A DNA stretch of 48,334 nt from Paraglaciecola hydrolytica (GCF_001565895.1 NZ_LSNE01000002.1:283684-332017), one strand, 5' to 3'. Positions 8,758 through 17,598 are shown, counted from the stretch's first letter. Numbers and translations are program-made. Notes: generated from the letters alone by a model not told the origin.

Positions 8758-9522
8758 ATGCATAAAGAACTATTTGATTTAAGTGGTAAAGTCGCGCTCG
8801 TAACCGGCGCTAGCCGTGGTATTGGTGAGGCCATTGCTCGTTTACTCGCGGCTTATGGTGCTAGAGTCATAGTATCCAGCCGTAAAATAGATGCCTGTGA
8901 GGCAGTGGCTGCGAGTATTCGCGCACAAGGTGGAGATGCTAGCGCTATGGCCTGTCATGTAGGGGATATGGCACAAATAGACGCTATTTTCAGTGAAATA
9001 AAAGATAAGTTTGGTCGCATAGACATACTGGTTAATAACGCCGCTGCCAATCCGTATTTTGGACATATTCTAGATACCGATTTAGCCGCTTATGATAAAA
9101 CGGTTGATGTGAATATCCGTGGTTACTTTTTTATGTCAATTGCTGCCGGCAAAATGATGAAAGAGCAGGGCGGTGGCGTGATCCTCAATACGGCCTCGGT
9201 AAACGGTATTTCACCGGGTGCCATGCAAGGTATCTATTCCATCACCAAAGCCGCGGTGATCAGTATGACCAAAGCTTTTGCCAAAGAATGTGGACCATTA
9301 AATATCAGAGTAAATGCTTTGCTTCCTGGCCTAACCGAAACCAAGTTTGCCTCGGCGCTTACTTCTAACGAAAAAATCCTCAAAACGGCCTTAAAACAAA
9401 TCCCCTTGGGCCGCACCGCACAACCTGAAGAAATGGCCGGTACGGTATTGTATTTAGTCTCAGATGCATCAAGTTACACCACCGGAACCACTATTACGGT
9501 GGATGGCGGATACTTAAGTTAA
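8758..9522 (+). CDS. Short-chain dehydrogenase/reductase
   Basis: This classical SDR of 254 residues has the cofactor motif TGASRGIG (16-23), NNAA (93-96) and the catalytic triad Ser147, Tyr160 and Lys164 (YSITK). The end, GTTITVDGGYLS, is typical of the FabG-like group. A 3-hydroxyacyl or alcohol substrate is plausible from the acyl-CoA dehydrogenase context, but is not shown by the sequence. An AGGAA Shine-Dalgarno is present. It is the last gene of the 5893-9522 run; a long hairpin follows at 9552-9584. Confidence 0.93.
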   Translation: MHKELFDLSGKVALVTGASRGIGEAIARLLAAYGARVIVSSRKIDACEAVAASIRAQGGDASAMACHVGDMAQIDAIFSEIKDKFGRIDILVNNAAANPYFGHILDTDLAAYDKTVDVNIRGYFFMSIAAGKMMKEQGGGVILNTASVNGISPGAMQGIYSITKAAVISMTKAFAKECGPLNIRVNALLPGLTETKFASALTSNEKILKTALKQIPLGRTAQPEEMAGTVLYLVSDASSYTTGTTITVDGGYLS

Positions 9523-9551
9523 AACTGTTTACCTTCATACTTTTGAATAAA

Positions 9552-9584
9552 CACATACCTTTCTATAAAATAGAAAGGTATGTG
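9552..9584. promoter_or_regulatory. 33-base near-perfect hairpin between the SDR and azoR
   Basis: Arms of 15 bp (9552-9566 and 9570-9584) pair perfectly around a 3-base AAA loop. No run of T follows on the plus strand, so a simple terminator is not obvious. It could end the SDR operon, or be an operator for azoR, whose start lies 70 bases downstream. Redox-responsive regulators of the HxlR/YodB type use palindromic sites at azoreductase genes, but that link is only a suggestion. Confidence 0.65.
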
Positions 9585-9653
9585 GTATTTAATGCGCTTT
9601 TTATTCTTATTGGTTCACATAAAATTGCTCCCATCTTAATTGGAGTGAAAAGC

Positions 9654-10256
9654 ATGAAAAATATCTTAGTGGTTAATAGCAGCTTAAGCAGCGCAAATGG
9701 TAACTCTAACAAGCTAACGAGTAAGTTAGTGACACGTTTAAAATCTGAGCATAGTGATTTGACAGTGGTTGAACGCAATCTCAACGACATGAATATCTCC
9801 CATTTAAGCATGGAAGAAATGATTGCTTGGAGAACGGATAAATCGACTAGAACCTCTGCCCAGGAAGCGCTGGCAGCTTTATCTGATACCTTGATTGCCG
9901 AGTTACAGCAAGCTGACGCAATAATTATTGGAATGCCCATGTACAACTTTGGTGTCCCCAGTACGTTTAAGGCGTGGATTGATCGAGTTGCCCGTGCCGG
10001 TATTACCTTTAAATATACTGAAACTGGGCCACAAGGTTTGTTGGCTAACAAAAAAGTTTACGTACTCGCTGCTCGTGGTGGTAAATATGCAGGTACTCCC
10101 AAAGACAGCCAAAGTCAGTATTTAAATGATGTACTTGGTTTTATTGGTTTGAACGATGTTGAGTTTGTTTATGTAGAAGGTTTGGCCATGGGCGGCGATG
10201 CCGCTGAATCAGCTTGGTCCTTTGCTGAACAACAACTAGAGCGTTTAAGTGCTTGA
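9654..10256 (+). CDS. azoR: FMN-dependent NADH:quinone oxidoreductase / azoreductase
   Basis: The protein belongs to the flavodoxin-fold AzoR family, which reduces quinones and azo compounds with NADH by two-electron transfer. From the ATG at 9654 it is 200 residues, matching the family (about 201 in E. coli). The start is supported by a GGAG Shine-Dalgarno and by the typical opening MKNILVVNSSLSSANGNSN. An in-frame start at 9543 would add 37 residues that include the upstream hairpin and is unlikely. FMN-binding segments are MPMYNFGVPS (about 101-110) and AARGG near residue 141. It is followed by a strong terminator. Confidence 0.92.
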   Translation: MKNILVVNSSLSSANGNSNKLTSKLVTRLKSEHSDLTVVERNLNDMNISHLSMEEMIAWRTDKSTRTSAQEALAALSDTLIAELQQADAIIIGMPMYNFGVPSTFKAWIDRVARAGITFKYTETGPQGLLANKKVYVLAARGGKYAGTPKDSQSQYLNDVLGFIGLNDVEFVYVEGLAMGGDAAESAWSFAEQQLERLSA

Positions 10257-10298
10257 TGTTTAGTATAATTTGACAATTAAGCCTTAGCTTTACATTAA

Positions 10299-10332
10299 GC
10301 TCGCCCACATTGCTAATATGGGCGGGCTTTTT
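10299..10332 (+). terminator. Rho-independent terminator of azoR
   Basis: A GC-rich 9-bp stem (10299-10307 with 10319-10327, one G-T pair) is followed by five T. Confidence 0.88.
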
Positions 10333-10493
10333 GTATTTTAATTTACATGGTATCTACGGAACAATTCGCACCCTTGATTATTTTGTGTCTTTCGTCTGTA
10401 TGAGCATTGAAATAAATCTAAGCTATACAGAGAGTTAAAGACTATGTTAGAAATACAGTTTGATTGATAGCAAACATCACCAAGGATAGCTGT

Positions 10494-10958
10494 ATGAGCT
10501 ACATAGAAGAGTCGTTGTCAAAAGACGAAAAAATTCACGAAATTTTTAACTTACACTGGTTTGCAAAAATACCTATGGTGAGTTGGATTATAGTGGCCAT
10601 CCTCGCATTAGGACTTACCCTGGTAGGTGGCAGCGACACAGGCCTAGGAGGGCTTGGTCTCGTTGTATGTGGCATCACTCTGATTCTGGCACTTTGGGAA
10701 TGGTTAAAACTCAGAAGTCTGGAGCAAGGTGTCACCAACAAACGAGTTGTTAGAAAAACCGGCATCATCTCGCGTAAAACCGATGAAATGAAAATAACTT
10801 CTATTGAAACAGTTGAAATCAATCAAGGAATTATCGGTCGTATCTTTGGTTTTGGTAATGTGAAAATTACCGGCCGCGGTATTAGTGACGTCGTCTTTGT
10901 TAAAATTGATGAGCCGCTGAAAGTGAAAAAATCCATAGAGAGTGTTGACTCGATTTAA
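10494..10958 (+). CDS. Membrane-anchored bacterial PH-domain protein
   Basis: The 154-residue protein has a short charged N-terminus and two membrane segments (about residues 24-42 and 47-65). A soluble bPH2-type domain follows, with TNKRVVRKTGIISRKTDEM and the pattern IETVEINQGIIGRIFGFGNVKI. Such proteins (YdbS/YdbT-like) are inner-membrane proteins of unclear function. The ATG at 10494 was chosen because AAGGA precedes it at good spacing; an in-frame ATG ten codons upstream lacks this. It stands alone between azoR and the convergent glutathione peroxidase gene. Confidence 0.82.
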   Translation: MSYIEESLSKDEKIHEIFNLHWFAKIPMVSWIIVAILALGLTLVGGSDTGLGGLGLVVCGITLILALWEWLKLRSLEQGVTNKRVVRKTGIISRKTDEMKITSIETVEINQGIIGRIFGFGNVKITGRGISDVVFVKIDEPLKVKKSIESVDSI

Positions 10959-10973
10959 GTCGATAAGCCCAAA

Positions 10974-11011
10974 CTCCCCATCCTATTCGTTTAAATGAAC
11001 TAGATGGGGAG
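10974..11011. terminator. Inverted repeat between convergent PH-domain and peroxidase genes
   Basis: CTCCCCATC (10974-10982) pairs perfectly with GATGGGGAG (11003-11011) around a 20-base loop that is itself partly palindromic. There is no T-run, so a terminator role for the convergent genes is inferred. Confidence 0.5.
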
Positions 11012-11042
11012 GTGACATAGGCTCATGTACATAAAACCTAAG

Positions 11043-11582
11043 TTATTTCGCCAGTGTTTTTTCTAAAGTAGCAATAAAATCTTCATCGTTGGGTTTGGTT
11101 GTTGATGCATAAGATTCAACCACATTGCCGTCTTTATCCATGAGGTATTTATAAAAATTCCACTTGGGTGTGGTACCGGATTTTTTGGCTAACATACGAT
11201 AAAGTGGATCAACATCATCACCACGTACCGCGATAGTTTCAAACATCGGGAATTTAACCCCATAGGTTAATTCACATAATTCTGCCGTTTTACTTTCGTC
11301 AGCAAACTCTTGTTTAAAATCATTAGACGGAAAACCCAGTACCACTAATCCTTGATCTTGGTAATCAGTGTAAAGTTTTTCCAGTCCTTCAAATTGTGGA
11401 GTAAAACCACACTTACTGGCGGTATTTACAAACAATACGGTTTTGCCTTGATAAGCTTCACACATGTTGACGGTTTCCTGAGAATTCAGTTTACGTTTCA
11501 TAAACTTAAGTAAATCCGGGCAGTCAGCTGCATTAGCTAAACCCGAACATAACAATAAACTTGCGATAATACCTTGTTTCAT
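11043..11582 (-). CDS. Exported glutathione peroxidase-family protein
   Basis: This thioredoxin-fold peroxidase has 179 residues, the first 18 or so forming a cleavable signal peptide (MKQGIIASLLLCSGLANA), so it acts in the periplasm. The peroxidatic Cys58 lies in NTASKCGFTPQFEGL. Gln91 and Trp141 complete the usual catalytic set. The common FPCNQFG motif is FPSNDF here, one residue shorter before KQE. Cys103 may be the resolving cysteine, which would make it thioredoxin- rather than glutathione-dependent; that is inference. TAGGAAA precedes the ATG. Confidence 0.9.
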   Translation of the reverse strand: MKQGIIASLLLCSGLANAADCPDLLKFMKRKLNSQETVNMCEAYQGKTVLFVNTASKCGFTPQFEGLEKLYTDYQDQGLVVLGFPSNDFKQEFADESKTAELCELTYGVKFPMFETIAVRGDDVDPLYRMLAKKSGTTPKWNFYKYLMDKDGNVVESYASTTKPNDEDFIATLEKTLAK

Positions 11583-11733
11583 AATTTTCCTAGCCTGGCT
11601 GGTTTATTAATTTATACAATCAAAAAGTGATTTTGGATCATTTACTTACGTTTCTTTTTACTTGTTGATTGACCGAAAGGGTTTAATAATACTTTCGACA
11701 TCCGCAATAAAAATATAATTTGGAATAATAACT

Positions 11734-14229
11734 ATGCGCCATTTTAAACGCTGTGCCTTGGTTGTGGGCATGACAAGCATGTTGCTTGCTTGTGCTGCGA
11801 CAGAAAGCTCAACCACCTTACTCAACCCTACACCACAAACAAATAATCAATCTACGCTAGCCACACAAACTATTCAATCTAGCCAAGTGTTTGTCGCTGA
11901 GCAAGGTTTGACCATAGAGCAAATCATGGCTGATCCAGACTGGATAGGCAATGCGCCAGAACAAGCTTATTGGTCTGATGATAGCCAGCAGGTTTTTTAC
12001 CAACGCAAACAACAAGGCACTCCTTTAAGTGATTTGTGGCTAAAAAGCCTAAGTGATAGCAGTAACGGACAGATCGTGACTTTGTCTGAGCAGCATAATG
12101 TCGCTTATAAAAACAGAGTACTTAGTTTTGATAAAAAATTCAGTGCATGGGTTTATGAAGGCAATATATTTTATAAAAATTTAGCCACCGGTAGCCTTAA
12201 ACAACTTACTCAAGACAGCAACAAAGCCTACAATTTGCGCTTTTTACTCGACGGTAAGCTGAGCTTCCAGTCGGGTGATAGTATTATGGTATTGGATCCC
12301 GAAAATGGTTTTCGTGAGCAGCGTGTAAGTTGGAAGTTTGCTGATGAGCCGAAGGCTTTAGAAGCACCTAAAGATTATATAGCTGAGCAACAACAACGTT
12401 TGATTCAAGTTATAGCGAAAAAACGTGCTGACCAAGCCCTACGCTTTGAACAACAGCAACAATTACAAAAGCAAAATTCTAGTTTAACTGCGCAAGCGTT
12501 TTATCTACCCAAAGGCCATCAGACTGTTACCGCCAGGTTGTCTCCTAACGGACAATGGTTATTGTTGGTTGAAGAAGTTGAAAATAAAACCCGCAGTGAT
12601 AATGACATTATGCCCAATTACATTAATGAAGACGGGCGAATTAAAACGGATAACGTTCGCCAACGTGTGGCAGATGGTAAGCCCGTTGAGCAAACCTTAT
12701 GGTTATTAGACCTAGCAGGCCATAAGGCTCAACAACTGCCATACACTGCCTTACCTGGATATAACGAAGACGTACTCGCCGCGGTAAAACGCGAAAACGC
12801 AGTGGTCAAAGGCGAGACTTATCAGGAAAATCGACTACCTCGTACTATCGGTTTAATTGATGATTGGCGCTGGTCACAAAGTGCTATTCAATGGAATAGC
12901 CAAGGTGACAAGGTGGCGGTAATGGTCGCAGCGTTTGATAACAAAGATCGCTGGTTAACTACAGTTGATATTAAGGAACAAAAACTGCTTACTCAGCATC
13001 GTTTACATGACGATGCGTGGGTTAATTATCAATTTAATGGTTTTGGTTGGTTAAATAACAGCGATAGTTTGTATTATTTATCTGAAGAAACAGGTTACGG
13101 CCACCTTTACTTAAAATCATACACTGGCAAAGCAAAAGCCCTAACTAAGGGCAAATTTGAAGTAGATAGTTTGACATTATCTGCTGATGATCAGTTTATG
13201 TATTTTCAAGCCAATAAAAAACACCCGGGTATCTATGAAATTTACCGCGTTAATTTAGCCTCTGGCGATATTGAAGCCTTAACCGACTTAAACGGTATGA
13301 CAGAGTATGTATTGAGTCCAGATGAGCAATCACTGTTGTTAACCCATTCTAAGGTAACGATGCCACCAGAGTTATATGTTAAAGCACTTGCTAAACCCGT
13401 TGCAGAGCAACTAACTCATACGGTTAGTGAGGCCTTTTTAGCCATTAATTGGTTAGCCCCAGACATAGTCCCTATAAAGTCTTCACACACCGACCAGCCA
13501 ATCTATTCGCGGGTGTACGCTACCCCTATGACTGAAGGTGAAGCGAAACGCCGTGCTGTGGTATTTACTCACGGAGCAGGTTATTTACAAAACTCCCATT
13601 TAGGCTGGTCAGCCTATTTCCGTGAATTTATGTTTCATAACTTTTTGGTGCAACAAGGATATGTGGTCTTAGACATGGACTATCGTGCATCCGCCGGTTA
13701 TGGCCGAGATTGGCGCACAGCCATATATCGCCATATGGGCAAACCTGAAATTGAAGACTTACGTGATGGTGTTAATTGGTTGGTCGCCAATACTGGTGTA
13801 GATGCAGCGAAAATAGGCACCTATGGCGGCTCTTACGGTGGTTTTATGACTTTTATGGCCTTATTTACCGCCCCTGATCTATTTCAAGCTGGTGCAGCTT
13901 TACGGCCAGTAAGTGATTGGGCACATTATAACTATGGTTATACTTCCAATATCTTGAATACCCCAGATGTCGATCCAATCGCTTATGAGCGTAGTTCACC
14001 GATTTATTTTGCGGAAGGTTTAGAAAAACCCTTATTGATCAACGCACCTATGGTTGATAACAATGTGTTTTTTGTGGATACCGTGCGTTTGGTTCAACGT
14101 TTGATTGAACTCGAAAAAGTGGACTTTGAAACGGCTATTTTTCCGGTTGAGTCCCATGGTTTTGTGCAACCTAGTTCATGGTTAGATGAATACCGTAGGA
14201 TCTACAAATTGTTTGAGACTAATCTCTAA
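11734..14229 (+). CDS. S9-family prolyl oligopeptidase / DPP-IV-like lipoprotein
   Basis: This serine peptidase of 831 residues has a lipoprotein signal (lipobox LLAC near residues 17-20), so it is probably anchored in the outer membrane. The long central part carries beta-propeller-type repeats. The C-terminal alpha/beta-hydrolase domain has Ser700 in GGSYGG, Asp775 and His808 (ESHGF) as the likely triad. S9 enzymes cut short peptides, often after proline. It is a single gene with a GGAA Shine-Dalgarno, flanked by the divergent peroxidase gene and the convergent rhombosortase gene. Confidence 0.93.
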   Translation: MRHFKRCALVVGMTSMLLACAATESSTTLLNPTPQTNNQSTLATQTIQSSQVFVAEQGLTIEQIMADPDWIGNAPEQAYWSDDSQQVFYQRKQQGTPLSDLWLKSLSDSSNGQIVTLSEQHNVAYKNRVLSFDKKFSAWVYEGNIFYKNLATGSLKQLTQDSNKAYNLRFLLDGKLSFQSGDSIMVLDPENGFREQRVSWKFADEPKALEAPKDYIAEQQQRLIQVIAKKRADQALRFEQQQQLQKQNSSLTAQAFYLPKGHQTVTARLSPNGQWLLLVEEVENKTRSDNDIMPNYINEDGRIKTDNVRQRVADGKPVEQTLWLLDLAGHKAQQLPYTALPGYNEDVLAAVKRENAVVKGETYQENRLPRTIGLIDDWRWSQSAIQWNSQGDKVAVMVAAFDNKDRWLTTVDIKEQKLLTQHRLHDDAWVNYQFNGFGWLNNSDSLYYLSEETGYGHLYLKSYTGKAKALTKGKFEVDSLTLSADDQFMYFQANKKHPGIYEIYRVNLASGDIEALTDLNGMTEYVLSPDEQSLLLTHSKVTMPPELYVKALAKPVAEQLTHTVSEAFLAINWLAPDIVPIKSSHTDQPIYSRVYATPMTEGEAKRRAVVFTHGAGYLQNSHLGWSAYFREFMFHNFLVQQGYVVLDMDYRASAGYGRDWRTAIYRHMGKPEIEDLRDGVNWLVANTGVDAAKIGTYGGSYGGFMTFMALFTAPDLFQAGAALRPVSDWAHYNYGYTSNILNTPDVDPIAYERSSPIYFAEGLEKPLLINAPMVDNNVFFVDTVRLVQRLIELEKVDFETAIFPVESHGFVQPSSWLDEYRRIYKLFETNL

Positions 14230-14299
14230 CAATCCTCAGTATTTTAGAGGCCAATCCGGTTGATTTGTCGCCGGATTGGTTTTGACTTCTCTTGAATCC

Positions 14300-14884
14300 T
14301 TATCTTTTTATATTTTTTAAGTACAACAACAAAATAATGACTAAGGCACTTAAACTGCCGTATAAATGAGCATCAATGGCAACATTAGCGCCAATTAGTT
14401 CAGCAATATCATCACTAGCGCCATAAAATTGTTCATGGGCGACTTTCACCAGTACACCGATAAGCAACAACCAACCACTTAACAAACCATGTTTAATGTC
14501 AAAATAAGCACCCAATATAAACAAGCCATGTAAGGCACCAGACAAACCAACATACCAGCGTAATTGTGGAGCAAACCCATAAATACTTAAGGTAGTGCCC
14601 AAACACAATAGCGTCATAAACAGTAAATATTGTTTAGTTTTGAAATACTGACCATGTAATGCCCAAAGTAACAAGACGCCAGCGCTGTTTAATAACAGAT
14701 GGTTTAAATTAGTGTGAAGTAGATTGCCACTGAATAGACGCCAAAATTGCTGTTGTACGATAAGGTCACGATCAAAAGCTAGCCATTCGCTGCTAATGGG
14801 CTCAAACAAAAACAGGCTCCAGCACAAAGTCAGTAAAATAATAGGGCCGATTATAAACGGGCGAGATAAGGGTAAATTTAACAT
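14300..14884 (-). CDS. rrtA: Rhombosortase (rhomboid-family intramembrane protease)
   Basis: The 194-residue polytopic membrane protein has about six hydrophobic segments. The rhomboid active site is Ser115 in GLSGALHG with His173 in DAHLYG. The HTNLNHLLLNSAGV stretch (57-70) is typical. The short length and the YVGLSGALHG/AHLYG pattern match rhombosortase, which processes proteins carrying a C-terminal GlyGly-CTERM signal before surface display or secretion. No GlyGly-CTERM protein was recognised in this window. A plain rhomboid protease is the alternative. Confidence 0.82.
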   Translation of the reverse strand: MLNLPLSRPFIIGPIILLTLCWSLFLFEPISSEWLAFDRDLIVQQQFWRLFSGNLLHTNLNHLLLNSAGVLLLWALHGQYFKTKQYLLFMTLLCLGTTLSIYGFAPQLRWYVGLSGALHGLFILGAYFDIKHGLLSGWLLLIGVLVKVAHEQFYGASDDIAELIGANVAIDAHLYGSLSALVIILLLYLKNIKR

Positions 14885-15030
14885 GGTAAAGCCGTTTTAC
14901 TTTTCATAGCTTATGTTAACACCCTATGATTAATTGGCGATAAGTCAAAATTGGCGTCTTGTGTGGTTGCAAAACAATTACGTGCTGGTTAGTGTGCAGC
15001 ATATTATCTATTTACTAATGCAGAGGTCAC

Positions 15031-16773
15031 GTGCCGATCCGATTTTACTTATCAATAACTTGCTTAGTCTTGAGTTTAGCGACTCCCGTTTTGGCTCAGC
15101 AACGAGAAGATCGTGAACCAGAAGCTGCGACAGGTCGCCATGAAAAACAGGCATTTAGCTCAAAAACCTTTATGGTGGTGGCGGCTAATCCTTACGCGTC
15201 TTGGGCTGGGAAAAACATCTTAGTTAAAGGTGGCAGTGCTATTGATGCGGCGGTTGCAATACAGGCCATGTTGACCTTAGTAGAACCCCAATCTTCGGGC
15301 ATTGGCGGTGGGGCTTTTATCTTGTACTGGGACAATAAAGCTAAAAAATTAATCGCAGTTGATGGCCGTGAAACTGCACCTAAAGCGGCAACTCCCGATC
15401 TGTTTATGCAAGGTAAACAAGCCATGGCTTGGCAAGATGCCGTTATGGGAGGTAAATCCATCGGTGTGCCTGGGGTGCTAAAAGCACTGGACATGCTGCA
15501 CAAAGAATACGGCAAACAACCTTGGAATAGCTTGTTTAATGATGCAATAGTTAAAGCGTCTGAGGGCTTCAAAGTATCAGACAGACTGGCTAAATTATTG
15601 GCTGCTAATATCCACCCTGGGCTAAAACAATTTCGTAGTTCGGCGATATATTTTTATCCAGAAGGTATACCTTTGGCTAAAGACAGCCTCAAAAAAAATA
15701 GCCTATTAGCCAGAACATTAACAACCATTGCCAATGAAGGGGCTGATAGTTTTTATAAGGGCGAATTAGCAACTAAAATGGCCAGTGCCGCACAATTTTC
15801 TACCATCAATCCTGGTGTATTAAGTGCAGAGGATTTTGCCGATTATCGTGCGATAAAACGTTCCGCCGTGTGCGGCCCTTACAAAACCTATCAGGTATGT
15901 GGCATGCCCCCACCCAGTTCTGGCGGGGTTAACGTATTACAAATTTTACGTATGTTAGAACCTTTTGAATTAGCCCGTTATCCCGCCAATGATCCAGATG
16001 CACTGCATTTGTTTACTCAAGCATCTCGTTTAGCTTTTGCTGATCGTGATATGTATATTGCTGATAGTGATTTTAGTCACCTACCTTTTGGCGCACTGAT
16101 TAGCCAAAGCTACGTCAGTGATAGAGCTAAGCAGATTAACCTGGAAAAGGATATGGGTAGGGCAGGTGCAGGGCAACCATTTCCGACCTTCGATTTTGCT
16201 GACGACAATGCCTACGAGCTGCCTAATACCAGCCATTTTTCTATTGTAGATCAAGAAGGTAACGCGATCTCCATGACCACCAGTATTGAGTTTGCCTTTG
16301 GTTCAGGTGTGTTTGTTGAAGGTTTTTTACTGAATAATCAAATGACCGATTTTTCTTTAGTTCCTTATCGTCACAATCGTCCAGTATTGAATCGCATAGA
16401 GCCACGTAAACGCCCCCGCAGCGCCATGAGCCCAACCATGGTGTTTGATAAATCTGGCAATTTATCCTTGGTCTTAGGTTCGCCCGGCGGCAGTCGTATT
16501 ATTGATTATGTGGCCCAAACCTTAATTGGGGTATTGGATTGGAATCTTGATATCCAACAAGCGATAAATTTACCCCATATCACCAATCGTAATGATTACA
16601 CCGCACTGGAAAAAGATACTGCCGCAGAACGATTAGCTCCACAACTTAAGGCCAAAGGTCACGAGATAAAAATTATTGATTTAAACAGTGGTTTGCACGG
16701 TATTCAAATTCAAAACGGCGTCTTGATTGGTGGTGCAGATCCACGTCGAGAGGGGGTAGCTGTCGGTTTGTAA
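15031..16773 (+). CDS. ggt: Gamma-glutamyltransferase (glutathione hydrolase)
   Basis: This periplasmic Ntn-hydrolase cleaves or transfers the gamma-glutamyl group of glutathione. The 580-residue precursor has a signal peptide ending near LATPVLA (residues 16-22). The autocatalytic cleavage site and nucleophile is Thr400 in PNTSHFSIVD, dividing it into large and small subunits. GSPGGSRI (about 484-491) forms part of the donor site. The start is a GTG at 15031 with AGAGG five bases upstream; no ATG nearby gives a proper signal peptide. The gene stands alone and is followed by a palindromic repeat element. Confidence 0.95.
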   Translation: MPIRFYLSITCLVLSLATPVLAQQREDREPEAATGRHEKQAFSSKTFMVVAANPYASWAGKNILVKGGSAIDAAVAIQAMLTLVEPQSSGIGGGAFILYWDNKAKKLIAVDGRETAPKAATPDLFMQGKQAMAWQDAVMGGKSIGVPGVLKALDMLHKEYGKQPWNSLFNDAIVKASEGFKVSDRLAKLLAANIHPGLKQFRSSAIYFYPEGIPLAKDSLKKNSLLARTLTTIANEGADSFYKGELATKMASAAQFSTINPGVLSAEDFADYRAIKRSAVCGPYKTYQVCGMPPPSSGGVNVLQILRMLEPFELARYPANDPDALHLFTQASRLAFADRDMYIADSDFSHLPFGALISQSYVSDRAKQINLEKDMGRAGAGQPFPTFDFADDNAYELPNTSHFSIVDQEGNAISMTTSIEFAFGSGVFVEGFLLNNQMTDFSLVPYRHNRPVLNRIEPRKRPRSAMSPTMVFDKSGNLSLVLGSPGGSRIIDYVAQTLIGVLDWNLDIQQAINLPHITNRNDYTALEKDTAAERLAPQLKAKGHEIKIIDLNSGLHGIQIQNGVLIGGADPRREGVAVGL

Positions 16774-16819
16774 GAGAAGAAAGAATTGACCAAGCAAATA
16801 GCGTGGTCAAGTTATTTTA

Positions 16820-17085
16820 TATACCCAAACAACCTGGAAATGCGAGTTTCAGCGTTTCTGAGGGGACTTAATTCAAGGCGAACTGATGCAGGAATGGCTT
16901 TACCCTTTCAAATCAGTTCAACACCGAAGTAAGTTCCCTCAGAAGCGCCATGCTGGTGGGTTTAAATCCGTTTTATACCGCGTTAAATGCTTTCGATTTA
17001 GGGCCACTAGACCTTCAATCATTCGCCTTGTCTAAAACGGATTTAATTCCCACTGAATCCAGCATTTCCAGGTTGTTTGGGTATA
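16820..17085. repeat. 266-bp palindromic, multi-hairpin intergenic element
   Basis: The ends are perfect 24-bp inverted repeats (16820-16843 and 17062-17085) starting TATACCCAAACAACCTGG. Inside are further pairs: TTCTGAGGG with CCCTCAGAA, GAACTGAT with ATCAGTTC, and TTAAATCCGTTTTA with TAAAACGGATTTAA. Together they would fold as a branched cruciform. A short relative with the same TACCCAAACAACCTG end is at 40556-40608. It contains no gene, which fits a MITE-like or REP/BIME-like element. It lies 15 bases past the stop of the lipoprotein gene at 17101. Confidence 0.85.
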
Positions 17086-17100
17086 GTGGTTGGAGCTTAG

Positions 17101-17541
17101 TTACTTAAGACTGATTTTATCTACTTTCCATTTGTCATCGATGCGGACCAAATCCACAATTCGCATGTCTTTAATGACATTGCCATTGAGTTGGCCTTCA
17201 AAAAACACAAAAATTTTGGTTTCTTTGGAAAACTCATTACGCCCCGCGCTACCAGCATGGGGGGTGATTTCAACTTTATCAAAACGCAAATTGAGTATGT
17301 GGCGCTGTACGTTTTTATTGGTGTTATAGGATTTGATTAGTCTTTCAAGACTGGGGCTGGCTAATTTTAAGGCTTCTGTCAGATTTTCATCGTGATAGAT
17401 ATGATCAAAAAATTCTACCGCAGCGTACTCAGGAATATTGGGATCCATCATACCGTATTTACCGACCCGAGGCTTCTCATCACCACAGCCAAGCAGAGCA
17501 GTGACTAATAAAAGGAAAAGGCTTAGTTTTACGATCTTCAT
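17101..17541 (-). CDS. Small lipoprotein of unknown function
   Basis: From the ATG at 17541 the product is 146 residues with a clear lipoprotein signal: MKIVK, a hydrophobic stretch, then LLGC as lipobox. The mature part contains AAVEFFDHIYHDENLTEALKLAS and ends in a beta-rich segment (VDLVRIDDKWKVDKISLK), like small NTF2-like or DUF4878-type folds. That resemblance is weak and no function is claimed. An ATG six codons upstream is possible, but the signal peptide favours this start. The gene is on the same strand as cysK, beyond its terminator. Confidence 0.78.
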   Translation of the reverse strand: MKIVKLSLFLLLVTALLGCGDEKPRVGKYGMMDPNIPEYAAVEFFDHIYHDENLTEALKLASPSLERLIKSYNTNKNVQRHILNLRFDKVEITPHAGSAGRNEFSKETKIFVFFEGQLNGNVIKDMRIVDLVRIDDKWKVDKISLK

Positions 17542-17598
17542 GTGACTACAATCCATACTTTGCTTGGTAATGCCGAATGTTATAACCAATAGAAAAAC

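Noticed and set aside
9563-10051. 162-codon open frame opposite azoR
   Set aside because: It runs antisense through azoR, has no recognisable domain, and azoR is well supported.
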